Assembly: GCA_033439795.1 (NCBI GenBank)
Contig: JAUTDP010000001.1
Coordinates: 4,278,001-4,342,000, forward strand
Direction: 5' to 3'
Length of the DNA: 64,000 nucleotides
Source: Sordaria brevicollis
Lineage: Eukaryota; Ascomycota; Sordariomycetes; Sordariales; Sordariaceae
Part shown: one piece after another, positions 43,756-55,865 of the stretch
Numbering within the stretch: the first letter of the stretch is position 1
Layout of the letters: each line of letters starts with the position of its first letter
Made by a program: the position numbers and the translations under genes
The notes under the pieces: generated by a model
Databases searched by the model: none
Seen by the model: only the letters and a program-made list of their open reading frames with translations
Told to the model about the DNA's origin: nothing

Positions 43756-44276
43756 AGACTAATTTCCGAGTGAACGCAGCGCCCTTGTGCTCTCTCGTGC
43801 CCAGGATAACAAAAAGAGATCATCAGCCGCAATCTCGACCTCCAGCAAGATATCTCTTCCTTCTCCCCTGAGCGTGAACGCCAGCTACCTGTCCCAATGT
43901 ACCGGATACTTTGCCGGTATCCATGTCAGGTTGACACCCCCTTTCCTACCGTTTTCCCACAGGATTAGATTAGGAGGTATCTAAGGATACGCAGCAGTAT
44001 CCCCTTAAAACGCCATCATTGCAATATCTCAACAAATCAAGCTTCATATCACCATGTCCTCATAACCCAGCATATCCCACCTGCTTGCTTAGCCCGGCAG
44101 GTTCCGCCCTCTTGTTGTCGTCTCCGGAGTAGGAGTTCCCTGGTAGAAAAATCAACGAACGGGACATGGCGGTCAACTTCCATCATTTCCCCGTACTGTA
44201 TGAAGTCAGTCCATATCCTGATCTTAGAAACAGGAACGGATAACGTTCAGAACGGTGCTCAACGTCGAGTATCCTT

Positions 44277-47137
44277 CTAAGTCCCCTCGTTGAACATTGC
44301 TACCGTTGCCGAAATGTTATTTTTGGCCGTTTTGTCATTATCTCCGTTCTTTTCTCTTGCCGTCTTTCGAACGGGGCTCTTCTCCTTGGGTTTACCAGGA
44401 AAATTTTGTGGTTGTTGTTGTTTCTTCTGTTCGTTGTAAAGCTGCTCGAACCTGTCCTTTATGGGACTTACGCTACCAACTTTAGGCTGTTGTGCTTGTT
44501 GGTGAGAAGTGGTACGGGGAGGAATCGTTGGTCCTGTTGGTCCTGCTCTTGGGGATGATGGTACTTCTATCGGTACTGGCGCTAGCCTTGGGCTTGTGGC
44601 TGTTGTCGTGGCTGCCGTTGTCGGGTTGTAGTGTAAATTTGTATTGACGCTAATCGCGAGTGCCTCTGCTGTCGTGGTTTTCGCAATGCTGGCCATATCT
44701 GCCAGCTCGTAGTTTTCACCACCACCGCCGACACTCCTTCGGTAGTAAGTGGGTTGGTCAACTTCTTCAGTCGCGGAGGAGCTGCTCGTGGCAGTGACCG
44801 CGGCGTCGGCAGCAGCAGCTGCTGCTGCCGCTCTGCTGTTTCTCTTTCCTACCCAGATCACTGAGCCGGTGGAGTTGGACGGTGTGAGGCCTGGTAGGTT
44901 ACTTGATCTCGAAGAAGAAGTACCGATGGTGGATGCGGTGGTTAAGTCATCTTCGTCGACTGGGCGCAACGTCGTTGATGGGTGACTACCCGTGATGCCG
45001 TCCTCCGCAGCCATTGTATTTACTGTTCTTGGAGTTGAGTTATGGTCAGCCAAGGCATTGGTTTTGGTGTCAACCACTGGTTGTCGTGTATCACTCCCAA
45101 GGCCTCTGAGATCCTGTGGACTAAATGTGTTGGCAAACTCATAGTAGTCTTGAAACGGGTGTTGGCAATCGTCTGACGCCGTTGTGAGGACCTCGGCTGC
45201 GCCCTCGATGTACGAAAAGACGCGCCTTCGTGGGCTCATGGCTGTCGATGACACGTCCCCGGTTTCAATTACAAGATTGTTGATGTTGCGCCTTTGAGAC
45301 AAGCTACGGCTTGCTTCCGGCGAGGCGGTACTGGCGGTCGAACTACTAGATGTAGACAGGGGACTGTAGGGTTGACTCTCTTTAATTGAGCTCATGCTGG
45401 CCTGTCCGGCGTGGCTTAGGCGGGGGGCATTGCTGTATGGCTTTGTTGGCGACGGAGGGGACGGCGATGGTGACGATGATTCAACAAGAGTCCCTTTGAA
45501 AGAAGGAGAAGGAACCATAGATTGCTGCAATTGTGACCTACGGCGTCCCCTATTTTCCGCCGTGCGCTTCCTGATCAGTTGACTGACGTAGACGTCGTTA
45601 TCGAATGGGGTATGACGCCGGGAACCGTCTGGGAGATAAAGGATGGTTAGTGAATTACGCCGATTTATCGAAAATCAAAGAGTTGAACGCCATGACGCCT
45701 CGTACCTCTTGTTCCGTTGTCGGCATCTCCGTAGTTGTCCTCAACCACCCTGATCCCACTATCATAGTCGCTCTCTCTTGCTGTGAAAAATAAAACAGTC
45801 AATGTAACTCCATCAAGTCATCGCAGTATTGTGCGGCCTTACCTCGATCACGTTCATCAGTAGTACTCATCCTTTTCAACATCGCCTGGAACCTCTTGTC
45901 CCCTGACCGATCAATGAACGAGCCCTGTCGCGCCAGCGTGACGCTTGCCAGGCCATTTCTGCTCTCCTTGGCAAGCAGAATTTCGAGTCGCCTGATCTCC
46001 GCCTTGTATCTGTCCTCCCGCTGAATCCACTCCTCGCTGATTCCCCGGAACTGCTCGAGTTCTTTCTCTCGAAGGTTCCTGAGCTCGGCCATCTCTTGCT
46101 CTAGGGCCTTTAGCTGCCTGTTGAGATGAGCGAAGCCCTCCAGTACGCTGTGAACAAGTGAGTTGTATCTGTCGGGTCTGTTAATACCGTCTCTAACCAG
46201 GGACAAGAGGAAGTGATGCCTACTGAATAGGAAGAGGAGCCATCGAGTCTCCCTTCGTCATCATAACCGACTGCAACGTCTCCACCATCTGCATCAAGTT
46301 GGGGTTGTGCCAGGGACTACCACTCTCCCCACTAGCAGCGGTATTCCTCCTCCTCCTCAATGCACCACGAGCACCCAGCCAGTAGTCATCCTCCTCGTCC
46401 CCATGCGTTGCGTTCCAATTGCTAAGCGGTAACGCATGCAGCGACGACGCCGGTGCCGGTGCCGCTGCAGCACTCGGAGTGGAGGGCCGAAAAAAGTTAA
46501 ACCGGCTAGTGGCGCCGATGCTGCCACCACTTCCCTCACGAGGTCGTCCGGAAGTAAACGAAGGTGATGAAGGGGCTGTAACTGAAAGCGAATTCGTCTT
46601 TTCGTCTTTCCCACCTCCAAGATTAAGCAAACTCGAGACCCGTTGAAAGGTAGCTGATGGCCTTGACCTGAGCTTACCACCGGTGGTGCCGTTCACATTA
46701 CTATCACTCGGCGATTTCTGATGAGGTAATGATGGTCGACGTAAGCTTGCCGTTGACGAAGTTGCCCCCGAGGAGAAAAGCCCCGTCGTTGGTGTTTTGG
46801 GCGGCGGCGGCGGTCCCGAATTCGTGGCGTTACCTCCGAAAATGGTTCCTCCGCTCCCGCTCCCGTTCCCGTTTCCGCTTCCGCTCTCGGAGTTGCTGAC
46901 TACGCGAATGCCGCCACCATTTTTATGATGGGATTTGCCGCCGATCGCTGCCGTGGGATGAAAGAAAGGCGAGGCAAGGCTCTCACTGCCGTTGATGCCG
47001 TCGATAGTCGTTACATTTGTGACAAAGCTATCCTCTGAAGCAGAAGTAAGGATGGGTTTCGGTTGTTGCTTGGCTTGTGCTTGCGCGCGAGATGGCTGGA
47101 ATTTGCTGCGCAACCAGCTAGTTGTGCTGTCGGCCAT
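44277..47137 (-). CDS. Conserved fungal coiled-coil protein, function unknown
   Basis: Four minus-strand exons: 47137-46224, 46168-45843, 45780-45706 and 45628-44277. Introns of 55, 62 and 77 bp keep phase, giving 888 residues. The start MADSTTSWLRSKFQ at ATG 47135-47137 is preferred over an in-frame GTG one codon upstream. Residues 1-304 are Ser/Gly/Pro-rich, with a GSGNGNGSGSG run. Residues 306-375 form the best conserved part, YNSLVHSVLEGFAHLNRQL followed by a coiled coil (KALEQEMAELRNLREKELEQFRG). Then come RHTPFDNDVYVSQLIRKR (about residue 443) and a Ser/Thr-rich tail with an eight-Ala run near 705. The QYNSLVHS junction explains the first intron better than a 31-nt alternative ending at GGTTAG. 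I do not recognise a named family. The layout suggests a scaffold or adaptor, which is inference. Confidence 0.82.
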
Positions 47138-48186
47138 CACTCCGACTCGTCAAGTTACGATATTTTGATGTTGGTTGCCGCTGACCGAACGAACGTAAAC
47201 TCTGGCGGAACTATCCCTCTCCGATCGGGTGAGCAGTCGTTACCTCGATGTTTGCGCGCCGCCGTCCTCTCACCACCCAGAAGCTAGCAGCTTAACATGG
47301 ATCAGTCAAGAATACTGAGAGATGAGGGCGAATGAAAGGCGTTGAGTGGTACCGAGTTTTGAGTGACCTGAATGTGCCACACTTGGCGGGGTAGAAGAGC
47401 GACGGAAAGGTCGATATGGTTTCGGGTGCGGTATGCGGTTGAGAGCTGAGAGAGAGCGTAGGCAATCAATCAGAATCCGATGGGAAGCGGAATGCAGGAC
47501 AGGGTTTGTTTATAACATTCATCCAACATCTGTTTGGGCCAAGTCGCCGCCAACCGCACTCTCGTTGGCAACATGAAATATGAGTAAAATATCACTTCGG
47601 ACGAAGAAGCGAAGTGAAGGAAAGACTGTATCAGTGAATGGATTGCACTTGCACTTGCTCGGCAGGAACACGAAACCGCGCTCCTTTCAGCTTTTGTTGT
47701 GCTCCTTCAAATTGCCCTTTCCCTCGTTCCACAAGACTTCTGCGGACATGATCATGACAAAGTTTGTTTCATGGGACCTTACCGCCTTCCCAACTAGATT
47801 CACACAAACATCTCATTGCTGGGAATCGCAGTCGTTAACACGAATTGGCAATAATCATGCGCAGAATGGTTGGTGACATCATATGTCACTGGTGATTTTC
47901 CCGACCTAGCGAGTCAGCCTCAACGGTCTTCTTTTAGATTGTTGATATTATACAATTGACCCAGCCCGTAACTGCTTGATTGCATGTCTACTGACTCAAT
48001 CTCATATATGGGCGGAGTCAAAGCCAGAATGCGCTCTTAGCTGGCCTAAAATCGTTTTTCCATCATGTACCTCCATGAAAGTTCCGAGACCGCAACTCCA
48101 ACTTCGACCATCTAAGTCGCCAGTCTAATCTGCCCGACCAAAGCACAACTTGATCCATCCATTGAACACCGAGGTGCCTCCTCCTT
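47138..48186. other. Intergenic region between the 888-aa gene and the NCBP3-like gene
   Basis: 1.05 kb holding the 5' region of the 888-aa gene and the 3' end of the upstream minus-strand gene. No gene or repeat is supported. A 98-codon plus frame at 47,580-47,876 has no motif. Confidence 0.5.
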
Positions 48187-50088
48187 TTAGTAGAACATAT
48201 CCTCAGCTCTCCTCCTCCTCTGGCCTCTACCCTCCAGCTTCTCAGCAAACAGCTCCTTTCCTGCATTGTTTCCTGTTGGCTTGAACTTTTCTGGGAAGAG
48301 CTCTTTCACCGTTGTGCTTGTCGTCCCTGTCCCCTTGATTCTGAACCCTTGGTCGGTGCTGCTGCTAATGTTCTTGGTCGCCAAGCCACGAATGCTGAAG
48401 CCACCGGCGGATGATGTCGCTGTTGTCGTCGTTGTGGTTCGCGTAATTCGGTCTGCTAGTTTTGCTGTACACATACATTTCGTTAATCATTGATTCAATA
48501 AAGCGTTTACGTTTCGTTGTTTAGTTTCGACTCGAGCGTCTGTCTTGCCATCTGTTGCGTTTGGGTGGCGTGTCTCATATTGTGATATGTGAAGCCGTTG
48601 TCCTGAAAGATGCCGCGCTACCACACCACTTCACCGAGCAGGAAAGCCTCTACTTGTGAGGCAAAACGGTCTTTTCAAAGTTCAAAAGCGTTGCAAAGAC
48701 TGTGTTGCCATGTAAGGAAAGACCCTCCTGCTCGGTCAAGTGACGTGGTACCGTTTCTCCCGCTGTGACTGCTGTGATTGGTGTCGTTAAAGAAATGTCG
48801 AACATACCGCTTGCCAACTTTCCGACGTCTTCCTCCACTTGATCCATCATCGCCCTGCCACCGATGCTCGAAGAAACCTTGGTAGGGAAGAGTTCTTTAG
48901 GCTTGTTGGCCTTGGAAGGGAAAAGTTCCTTGATGCTGTTGTCGCCTGTGCTTCTGTCTCTGGACTCGGTCCTGGCCAAACGCTCCTTGATTGCCCGACC
49001 CTTCTCTCGGCTCCGTAGCGAAGCAGCATCTCTGTATCTGTTGTCTCTTTCGGCATCCAGATCCATCCGTACGTTGTTGTCTCTGTCTCGCAGAGGTGAT
49101 GCCGATCGGTTGCGTCCGAGTGGGGACCTCGAGCGGCGTCGGTCAGGGAAGAGTTCCTTTTCTCGATTCCGTCGCGCGTACGACCTCAATCTGTTAGATT
49201 CGGTGGAAACATCGCTGGAAATCGAGCCACGTCGAGATCGTGACCGAGTGTCGCGTGCTGAGCCAGGCCTTGTGACGCGCTTGCCCAAGGCTGTCGAATC
49301 ATCATCGTAAAGGTTGACGTCAAACGGTTCACCCTCCTCTTCCTCGCGTTCTCTGCGGCGGTCGTTTCGATCGTTTCTGTAGTTCGACCTGCCTCGTGGG
49401 CCATCATTGCGATCCCTGTACCTCCGGTTGTCTCTGAACTCGCCACGCCTCTTTCGCTCCTCCGGGTCGTATTCTGGGTGTAGTAGGTAGAAACGGCTGC
49501 GAGCCGCGGCACCGACGACTTTTCTGTCTCCCTGTACGGCAAAACGAACGAAGAGAACACTGTCTGGTTTTCCCGAGAAGCCCTTGGCGGGCACTTCCTC
49601 CAGTGGTGGTAGTGCTGATGGGTCGGCAATAGCGACTGATGCGAGCGCAACGAGCACCTCTTGGGCAAGACCTTCGGACCTGAAGACGAGGTTTGCGTTC
49701 GTGTCATCGATCCACTCCACTCGGTCGAATTGGGTCAGTCCACAGTGCTCGGCGACATATGCTTTGACCTCTTCTGGGTTGAACGTGTCGAGACCGCGAA
49801 TGTGTACTTTTGTAGGGACAAGCGTCTTGTCGGCCGCTTGAGCATTGTCGCCGTTGCCATTGCCGTTGTTGGCATAATCATCGTCGTCGATCTCACCGGG
49901 TTCCTGTCAAAAGGTGATTGATAAGTGATCCGTTCTGGTTCGGTTGTTGAGCCGAAAAGGTAGGAATGGTGGGCAGCGCGAACCTGTTCTTCGCCCGTAA
50001 TGATATCGTGTGTGTAGGCCTCGGGAATCTGAGGGATGTCTTGGACGTCGTGGACGTCGTCCACGTCCATCTCGATATCAAAATCCAT
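48187..50088 (-). CDS. NCBP3-like nuclear cap-binding protein with KELFP repeats
   Basis: Three minus-strand exons: 50088-49984, 49903-48808 and 48464-48187, giving 492 residues. The N-terminus is acidic (MDFDIEMDVDDVHDV). An RRM-like fold follows: TLVPTKVHIRGLDTFNPEEVKAYVAEHC, then VEWIDDTNANLVF, matching the NCBP3 WLDD signature with Ile for Leu at residues 99-102. The middle is Arg/Asp/Ser-rich. KELFP or KELFA occurs five times (residues 284, 360, 371, 454 and 470), and the C-terminus is GRGQRRRRAEDMFY. In animals NCBP3 acts with the cap-binding complex and export factors on capped mRNA; the same role here is inferred. The last intron is long (343 bp). If it is retained, the frame stops at 48,650 and the protein loses the last two motifs. 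The donor GTATGT (48,807) and acceptor TACAG (48,465) look good. Confidence 0.86.
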
Positions 50089-51600
50089 GACTGCAGACTG
50101 AGCGAGTTGCGCAATGTCAATCGCAATAGTAGAAAGACGTATCCGCGTCAAGGCGCAGTCAGCGGTAAGGGAAGGTTGGCGGTTGTTGAAGGATTGTTGG
50201 TGGAAGCAGTTAGGGATCGGAGTGTGGTGGGAGGTTTGCTCGATAAATACTACTCGTGAAGAAAATTAAATTCGCTCTCCGTGCAGGTTAACTGTACGGC
50301 GCAACTATGCGTAGGTGTGATATATTCTCGATTGTGCAGAGAAGTCAAACGACTTGGCTTTGTCGTCCAGTCGGTGGATGAATTGGATGGAGAAGCGCAA
50401 GCCAGGCACGGCTGGCACACTGCACGTCTGGGTCCGCTTGTTTGGGGTGCTTCGGAACCCACCCACATTATCGATAAGAACCTAAAGCGTGTTCCATCCA
50501 ACCGCCAAGTCCAAACGGCTTGCCGTAGGGCAGAAAGTGGGGCCTGCAACTCCAGAGTCTGAGTCTCTGAGAGGCGGGGTTGGCACTTGCGCACTTGGCA
50601 CTGTGGTGAGCTTCGGGGACGTAAACTTCACTTTTTCTCATCTGATTCGGTACAAGCCACCAAACTCAACGGCTTTCTTTGTTAGAAGCTGATCAAAGGC
50701 ATTAGCAATACTTTTGCCGTTTTTGTTACAGTAACATGCTACTAGCGCAAGGCACACAAACATCAGTCATCTAACCCCAGGGAGAAATACTTCCGATACG
50801 TGTTTCGAGAATGGAAGCTTGACAGTCAGACGGGGGGCTTGCCTCGCCAAGGAGAGCCTCAGCTGAAGTGAGGTTGGACGAACTTCCATGGAAGAACCTA
50901 CAGCTTGAACATGTGTGTTGAACAAACCATGTCAACTGTGAGACAGGATGTTCTTGACCGCCCTTTTTCCTTGCTTGGTTGGAATACTGCCGAATTGTTT
51001 TTTCTACTTACTTGAATCCCCTTTCCCAGATTCCGTCAACAGTGGGTGGCTCTTTTCTGTTCTTTTGAGACTGCCTTTCTCATTCTCAGCTTCTTTTGAC
51101 AACCGTGTCTAAACGGTCTTTGTTTAAACGCTCCTGAAGAGAGGAGATACTTTTTGATCATTATAACCATACAACTCCAAAAACACTCCTCGGCCTCCCA
51201 GCATCCGTTATCTCCGCCCTAACTCACCTGCCCTCCATTTCGGGACGAAATGCGACTCAAAGACACCGAAACAAACACACACATAATACCCATAGGATCA
51301 ATGCTGGACAAGTGACCGTGTGAAAATCCGGTTACCAGATAAACCTGCTTAAAAAGATCCCCAAGCATATAAGAATACGCCTCCATCCGCCTGTCTCCGT
51401 CAAACGCCTGTTTGTTGAAAAAGATAATGACACATATGGACCCCTTTCCTTTCTTCAAACCTCTTCAAACCCCCCTCACATGTTTCCTCTTGGCAGATAA
51501 AACGTTGAAAAAATTCTATAGGATGATTCTACCGTCCGAAATGATCGCCCGCCCGTTATTCACCCAGCTCAGTTGCAAAGCATACATCTTATTCCGGAAG
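50089..51600. other. Intergenic region upstream of the NCBP3-like gene
   Basis: 1.5 kb between the NCBP3-like start and the stop of the next minus-strand gene. It should hold the promoter of the former and the 3' UTR of the latter. No supportable gene or repeat was seen. Confidence 0.5.
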
Positions 51601-53223
51601 TCACGCAGTCTCAACGCGCCTTCGCAGCTCCAAGTTGGAAATGGAAGGCTGTGCTGGGCAAGTCCGCTTTACCCGAGTTGCTTCTCCATCGATTGGGGGA
51701 GCGGCTGACCCAAAGCTGTTGGAGCGAGACATCTCTGCGCGAGACCTTTTCAGGGAGGACGACGGCGCCAAGGAAGGCAGCGCCGTGGTGATTTCACCAG
51801 CGGCCGGCCGCTCCCTGTCGTCAATGGCCATATCGCCGTCGAAAGGATCCGTGTCGAGCATCGGATCATATGCCCACGCAGCTTCGAGTCCTTCCATGAA
51901 GACAGGAGCGTGCCTCAACGTGTGCCATGAGATGGTGTCGTGTCGCATAGCGATATATAACGAGTCGATCATGCCACTCGAGTCGCACACGGCGCAATTC
52001 TTGCGGAGGAAGTCGTGGTCGTAGTTGGAGTCAACAAGGGAAGCTTCCAGCTGGCGCAACATCGGAAGGCCCTGGAGTGGCTCCGCATCGCAGAGCTTGG
52101 CTTGGAGGGGCATCCACGGACGACCTCTCAGGAACATGCCGAATGCTTTCTCGACGGCTTTGCTGAACGACGCGGCGTCCCGCCCATGAACGGCCACCAT
52201 CTGGTGGAGACCTCGTGATAGGCATCGTTGGTACGCGTTGGTATTCCTCTCGAACGGCATGGGCACACGGGCATGGGGAAGCAGCGAGATGTGAACGGTC
52301 CAGGCACCCGTCGACCGGGCAGAGAGCGGGGGGGTTTTCGTGAGCTGGGAGTTCAAAGTCCCGTCGAGCGCGGATCCTTCTCCATATCCTTGGACGTGTT
52401 GGGGCCGCCCTGCCTGCGAGTGGCCGTGGCTGGCGGAGGGATTCACGCCACCGCCTAAAGGGCCCAAAGGGACGTTTGGGCGAAATGTGTCGGATGTTGA
52501 CCTCCTGCGGGGGCGCCCCTGAAGCTGGTTGAGTCTCGCCAAATGGTCGTCTTCCTGTGCGTCCCGTGCGTCTTGCGAGTCTTCTAGCTCTTCCACGGTC
52601 TCCTCGACATTTTCGATCCGCTCCTCGAGGCTGATATCGGCGTCTCTGAGTTCCAACTGCCCTGCATGCAACCTGTCAAGCTGCTCATCATGGGCCTTTA
52701 ACCTCTCGCACACTTGTCGCAGTTGCTCGTCCTGGTGCTGAGTCTTGCGCTCTAACTGCTCGATCGACTTCCAACTCATGCTGACATTCCGGAATGCCCC
52801 TTTGAGCTGATCGAGAAACTCTTCCTTGCTCTTTTCCAAAGTCTCCTCAAGGTCCGTCAATCTGCTGACGATACCTCTGACCTGCTCTAGGCCGTTTTCA
52901 AGGTCGGATAACCTGGCGACAAGCCCTCCGGCGGGCCCTTGAGCAACCTGCTCCTCAAGACATTGGATACGCCTCGGTAGCAACTCGAGTTGCTCGGTAT
53001 ATGATGGCTCTGGATCCCTGATATGGAAACAAGCCTGATGACCACAATCGCAGTGGGCGCCAGGAAGAGCTTTGTTGTGGGAGAAGCCGACGCAGGCACA
53101 TCGGTGGCCCTTGATCTCTGGTACGCAAAGGATATATCGACAATGACCTTTGGGCATCGTGGCTTCGTCCTCTTGGTTGTTGGCCGGCGCCTGGAGCGGC
53201 GATGGGGACGGCTTGGCTGACAT
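51601..53223 (-). CDS. Cys/His-rich module plus long coiled-coil protein, function unknown
   Basis: A single exon of 540 residues, starting at ATG 53221-53223 (MSAKPSPSPLQAP). Residues 24-68 are a dense Cys/His module with C28, C33, C42, C44, H49, H57, C58, C60, H62, C65 and H67 in a CRYILCVPEIKGHRCACVGF and PGAHCDCGHQACFH context, plausibly zinc-binding. Residues about 75-240 are a strongly predicted coiled coil with repeated E, L, Q and R heptads (EQLRQVCERLKAHDEQLDRL, ISLEERIENVEETVEELED). A Ser/Pro/Gly-rich linker follows, then a C-terminal domain at about 310-490 with WTVHISLLPHARVPMPFERNTNAYQRCLSRGLHQMV. The module recalls conserved fungal proteins of unknown function. The gene could be confused with a RING or PHD protein, but the spacing fits neither well. 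Nothing here proves a biochemical role. Confidence 0.82.
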   Translation of the reverse strand: MSAKPSPSPLQAPANNQEDEATMPKGHCRYILCVPEIKGHRCACVGFSHNKALPGAHCDCGHQACFHIRDPEPSYTEQLELLPRRIQCLEEQVAQGPAGGLVARLSDLENGLEQVRGIVSRLTDLEETLEKSKEEFLDQLKGAFRNVSMSWKSIEQLERKTQHQDEQLRQVCERLKAHDEQLDRLHAGQLELRDADISLEERIENVEETVEELEDSQDARDAQEDDHLARLNQLQGRPRRRSTSDTFRPNVPLGPLGGGVNPSASHGHSQAGRPQHVQGYGEGSALDGTLNSQLTKTPPLSARSTGAWTVHISLLPHARVPMPFERNTNAYQRCLSRGLHQMVAVHGRDAASFSKAVEKAFGMFLRGRPWMPLQAKLCDAEPLQGLPMLRQLEASLVDSNYDHDFLRKNCAVCDSSGMIDSLYIAMRHDTISWHTLRHAPVFMEGLEAAWAYDPMLDTDPFDGDMAIDDRERPAAGEITTALPSLAPSSSLKRSRAEMSRSNSFGSAAPPIDGEATRVKRTCPAQPSISNLELRRRVETA

Positions 53224-55200
53224 GCCCGTAGACTTTTCCGGAACTACTCTCGTCCCGCCCGTCGACCTCTTGACTCTGAAAAGCCCTTCCTCACAGGGTT
53301 GAGACCACAGATAGTGGTAGATGGATCCGTGTGACGTAGTGTATGAAGGATGCCAAAGGATGATGATGCCGGCTCACGTCAGCAAGAAAGGTGAAGTAGG
53401 TAGATAGGTGGGTACTGTTTGTATGGTCACTATCGAGGCTCACACATGGCAAGGAGATGCTGATGCGAATAGCTTCGGAGGTCCATGGAAGGGTAACTAG
53501 GCAAGAATAAGGCTGGACATTCACGGTCCAACTTGGTGAAGAAAAAATCAGGGGCCCCTCGGTACTTTAGCGAAACAAGTGGAAACGCGGGGAGTCGGGA
53601 GGTCCAGTGTGGATGTGATGACGGAAGTCTAGAGGTGGATGCCGTTAGGTTTTTGAGCGGCTCCGTACGGGGTATGTATATCACCGGCCGGGGACGAGAT
53701 CGCTGGATAGGGCGCCTGTGGATCGGTCGACAACGTTCAAAATGGCCGGGGTGTGCCCGAGGGGTCAAAACAAGGCAGCCAGGGGGGAGGAGTGGACGAT
53801 CCAGGAACCGGCGATAAAGGTTTGACTTGTGAAGCGGTGGGGGCTGGCTGGATGGACCCTCTTGTCGATGGAATTCTGGCACAATCTGACACAATCTGGT
53901 ACAATCTGGCACAAGTCTAGGTAATCTGGCGGTGGACCTGAAGGTCGTGAGAGGTTGAGGTTTGATAGGTAGGAAGGGGTGCAGGGCAGGTATCGTGGAT
54001 CTTGATATGGCCAGCGACTGAGGTTGCTACTTGGCGAGGGGCCCGCCCCGGGTGTTGCGATGGGATGCCTGAACTTTTGCTTTTCGTTCCGTGGCGCCGA
54101 TAAGTGAAGGTCACGCCGGTGTAAATCTGATGGTACGTACGTGGGCGTGAGGTATACGCAGGGACCGACAACGGGCAAAACGGCCAACAAGTTGGATCGA
54201 GGAGATCAGCGCTTGCGTGGTGGTGGGGATGACCTGTAGACTCAGATATGAGAAAGAAGCCTGAGCCGATGGCGGAATGATTGGGCTTGGGTTCCCGGTT
54301 GTTGTTTGTTCAGAACAATCGCTTGTTGAAATTGTTGGAGTGTTGTAGAATGATGGGATGGAAGAGAGACGTCTCAACTGGGATGGAAGGAGGGAGATAG
54401 CGGCGTGCACGCCCACCCCTCGCAGGAAAGATTTGAATGAGGGAGATAGAGTAGATTGCGACAGCGGGACCAGGGGTCTTGATAGGCGTGAGACGGGTTA
54501 CCGGCATTAGCGAGGTACCAAGGATGTAGCAGGTCTGACTATGGCGTGGGATGTCTTGTCCTAGCTTTGGACACAAATGGCAGGAAGTCTGAGACGGAAG
54601 TCAGGTTTAAGCTAGAAACTTGAACGGTTGTTCTTGAGCTTTCATCCGAGTTCAGTTCTCTTCACAACAAGCCTCCGCAGGTTTCTGTCGGTAACTCAGG
54701 TACCCGTTCTGTCAAGTCTAGGCACCTAGTTGCCAGAGAAGCTGCCCTGGGCTAGCTACCGGTAGAGTTAGTCAAATGGGTGGGGGTGATGGTATGTATG
54801 ATGGCGATGATGTCTGCTCGGGACTTGATATCCGCCCGTGGGTGACCTTGGATACAGTTTCGCCCCAGGGAGATTTGGTATGATGCTCCAAAGAATTGTA
54901 GGCGGGCAAATATAGGTAGCCCTGCCACTCACTTCACCTCGCTGGCGTTGTCGACAGAGCCACTGATGGGTGTCGATTATTCCGCTTACAGCCCCACACA
55001 CCTTTGCCCCCTGTTACTGCCCAGAATAGTATAATCCCTTGAGTCTCGTAATCTCCCAGTCTTTACTACTTTAGGCAATACCCATAGTGGTTAGTCAGCA
55101 GTGCTAGTCAGAGTTCTGGCGAGCTTTAGTACGTGCCTGGTACTGTGGTACGTACCAAATATACGTGATGAGGTGGGAGGTGATTTAGTAAAATCGTAAA
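53224..55200. other. Intergenic region up to the AT-rich block
   Basis: About 2 kb of ordinary composition holding the 5' region of the coiled-coil gene. Overlapping minus-strand frames (53,430-54,576) are Pro/Ser/Arg-rich and show no family resemblance. Short ACAATCTGG words repeat around 53,880-53,910. The base composition changes sharply near 55,200. Confidence 0.5.
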
Positions 55201-55313
55201 AGTCGCGATGTATAAGTATATGGTATTATAATATTGATTATTAGTATAATAATAAATATAATACTATATAATATATTACGACTATTATTTTTAAATATAG
55301 TAGTAATTTATAA

Positions 55314-55420
55314 GTTTCTTAATTTCGTTATTTTTATTATTGAGCTTTTTAACTTTGTTATTTTTGCTATTAAATTTCTTGATTTTGTTATCTTTGTTGT
55401 TTTTGAAGCGTTAAATTTCT
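55314..55420 (+). repeat. Degenerate 33-bp tandem repeat
   Basis: About three copies of a TTTCTTAATTTCGTTATTTT-like unit with a period near 33 bp. The period is a multiple of three, so it may be a relic of a coding repeat. That is only a possibility. Confidence 0.6.
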
Positions 55421-55865
55421 TATTCCCTATATTCGAAATTAAAATTCTCCCTAAATTATAATTTTTTTCTTAAGGTCGTTTTGCTTGGGTTTTGTATAGG
55501 GAGTGACTTTGGGCATTAAAGTATAGTTCATATTGTTATTAATTGTAAAAAAAATAAATATTAGTATTACGAATAATATATATGCATTTATTATTTTTTT
55601 AATATAATAACCGCATTTTTATATTAAAAATTTTTAAACTTTTTATATAGGGTATATTGATTGCGAGTAATCGATTAGTATAAAAATTAGAAGGATTTAT
55701 AGTATTGTGCAATCTTTATATAAAAACGTTAATTAAATATATTTGATAAAAAATGAAATATATTTATGAAAAACGTTTTTATAATTATATTTACTACTAC
55801 TTTTAAATATTTTAATAAAGTATTGAATTTGTATAATTATAGTATTTATTGGCTATATTTAATAT

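Noticed and set aside
46169..46223. A 31-nt intron ending at GGTTAG in the 888-aa gene
   Set aside because: Too short for a fungal intron. The 55-nt version ending at GACAG keeps frame and gives the QYNSLVHS junction.
53430..54576. Overlapping Pro/Ser/Arg-rich minus-strand frames
   Set aside because: Several frames open at once due to composition; no motif and no splice logic.
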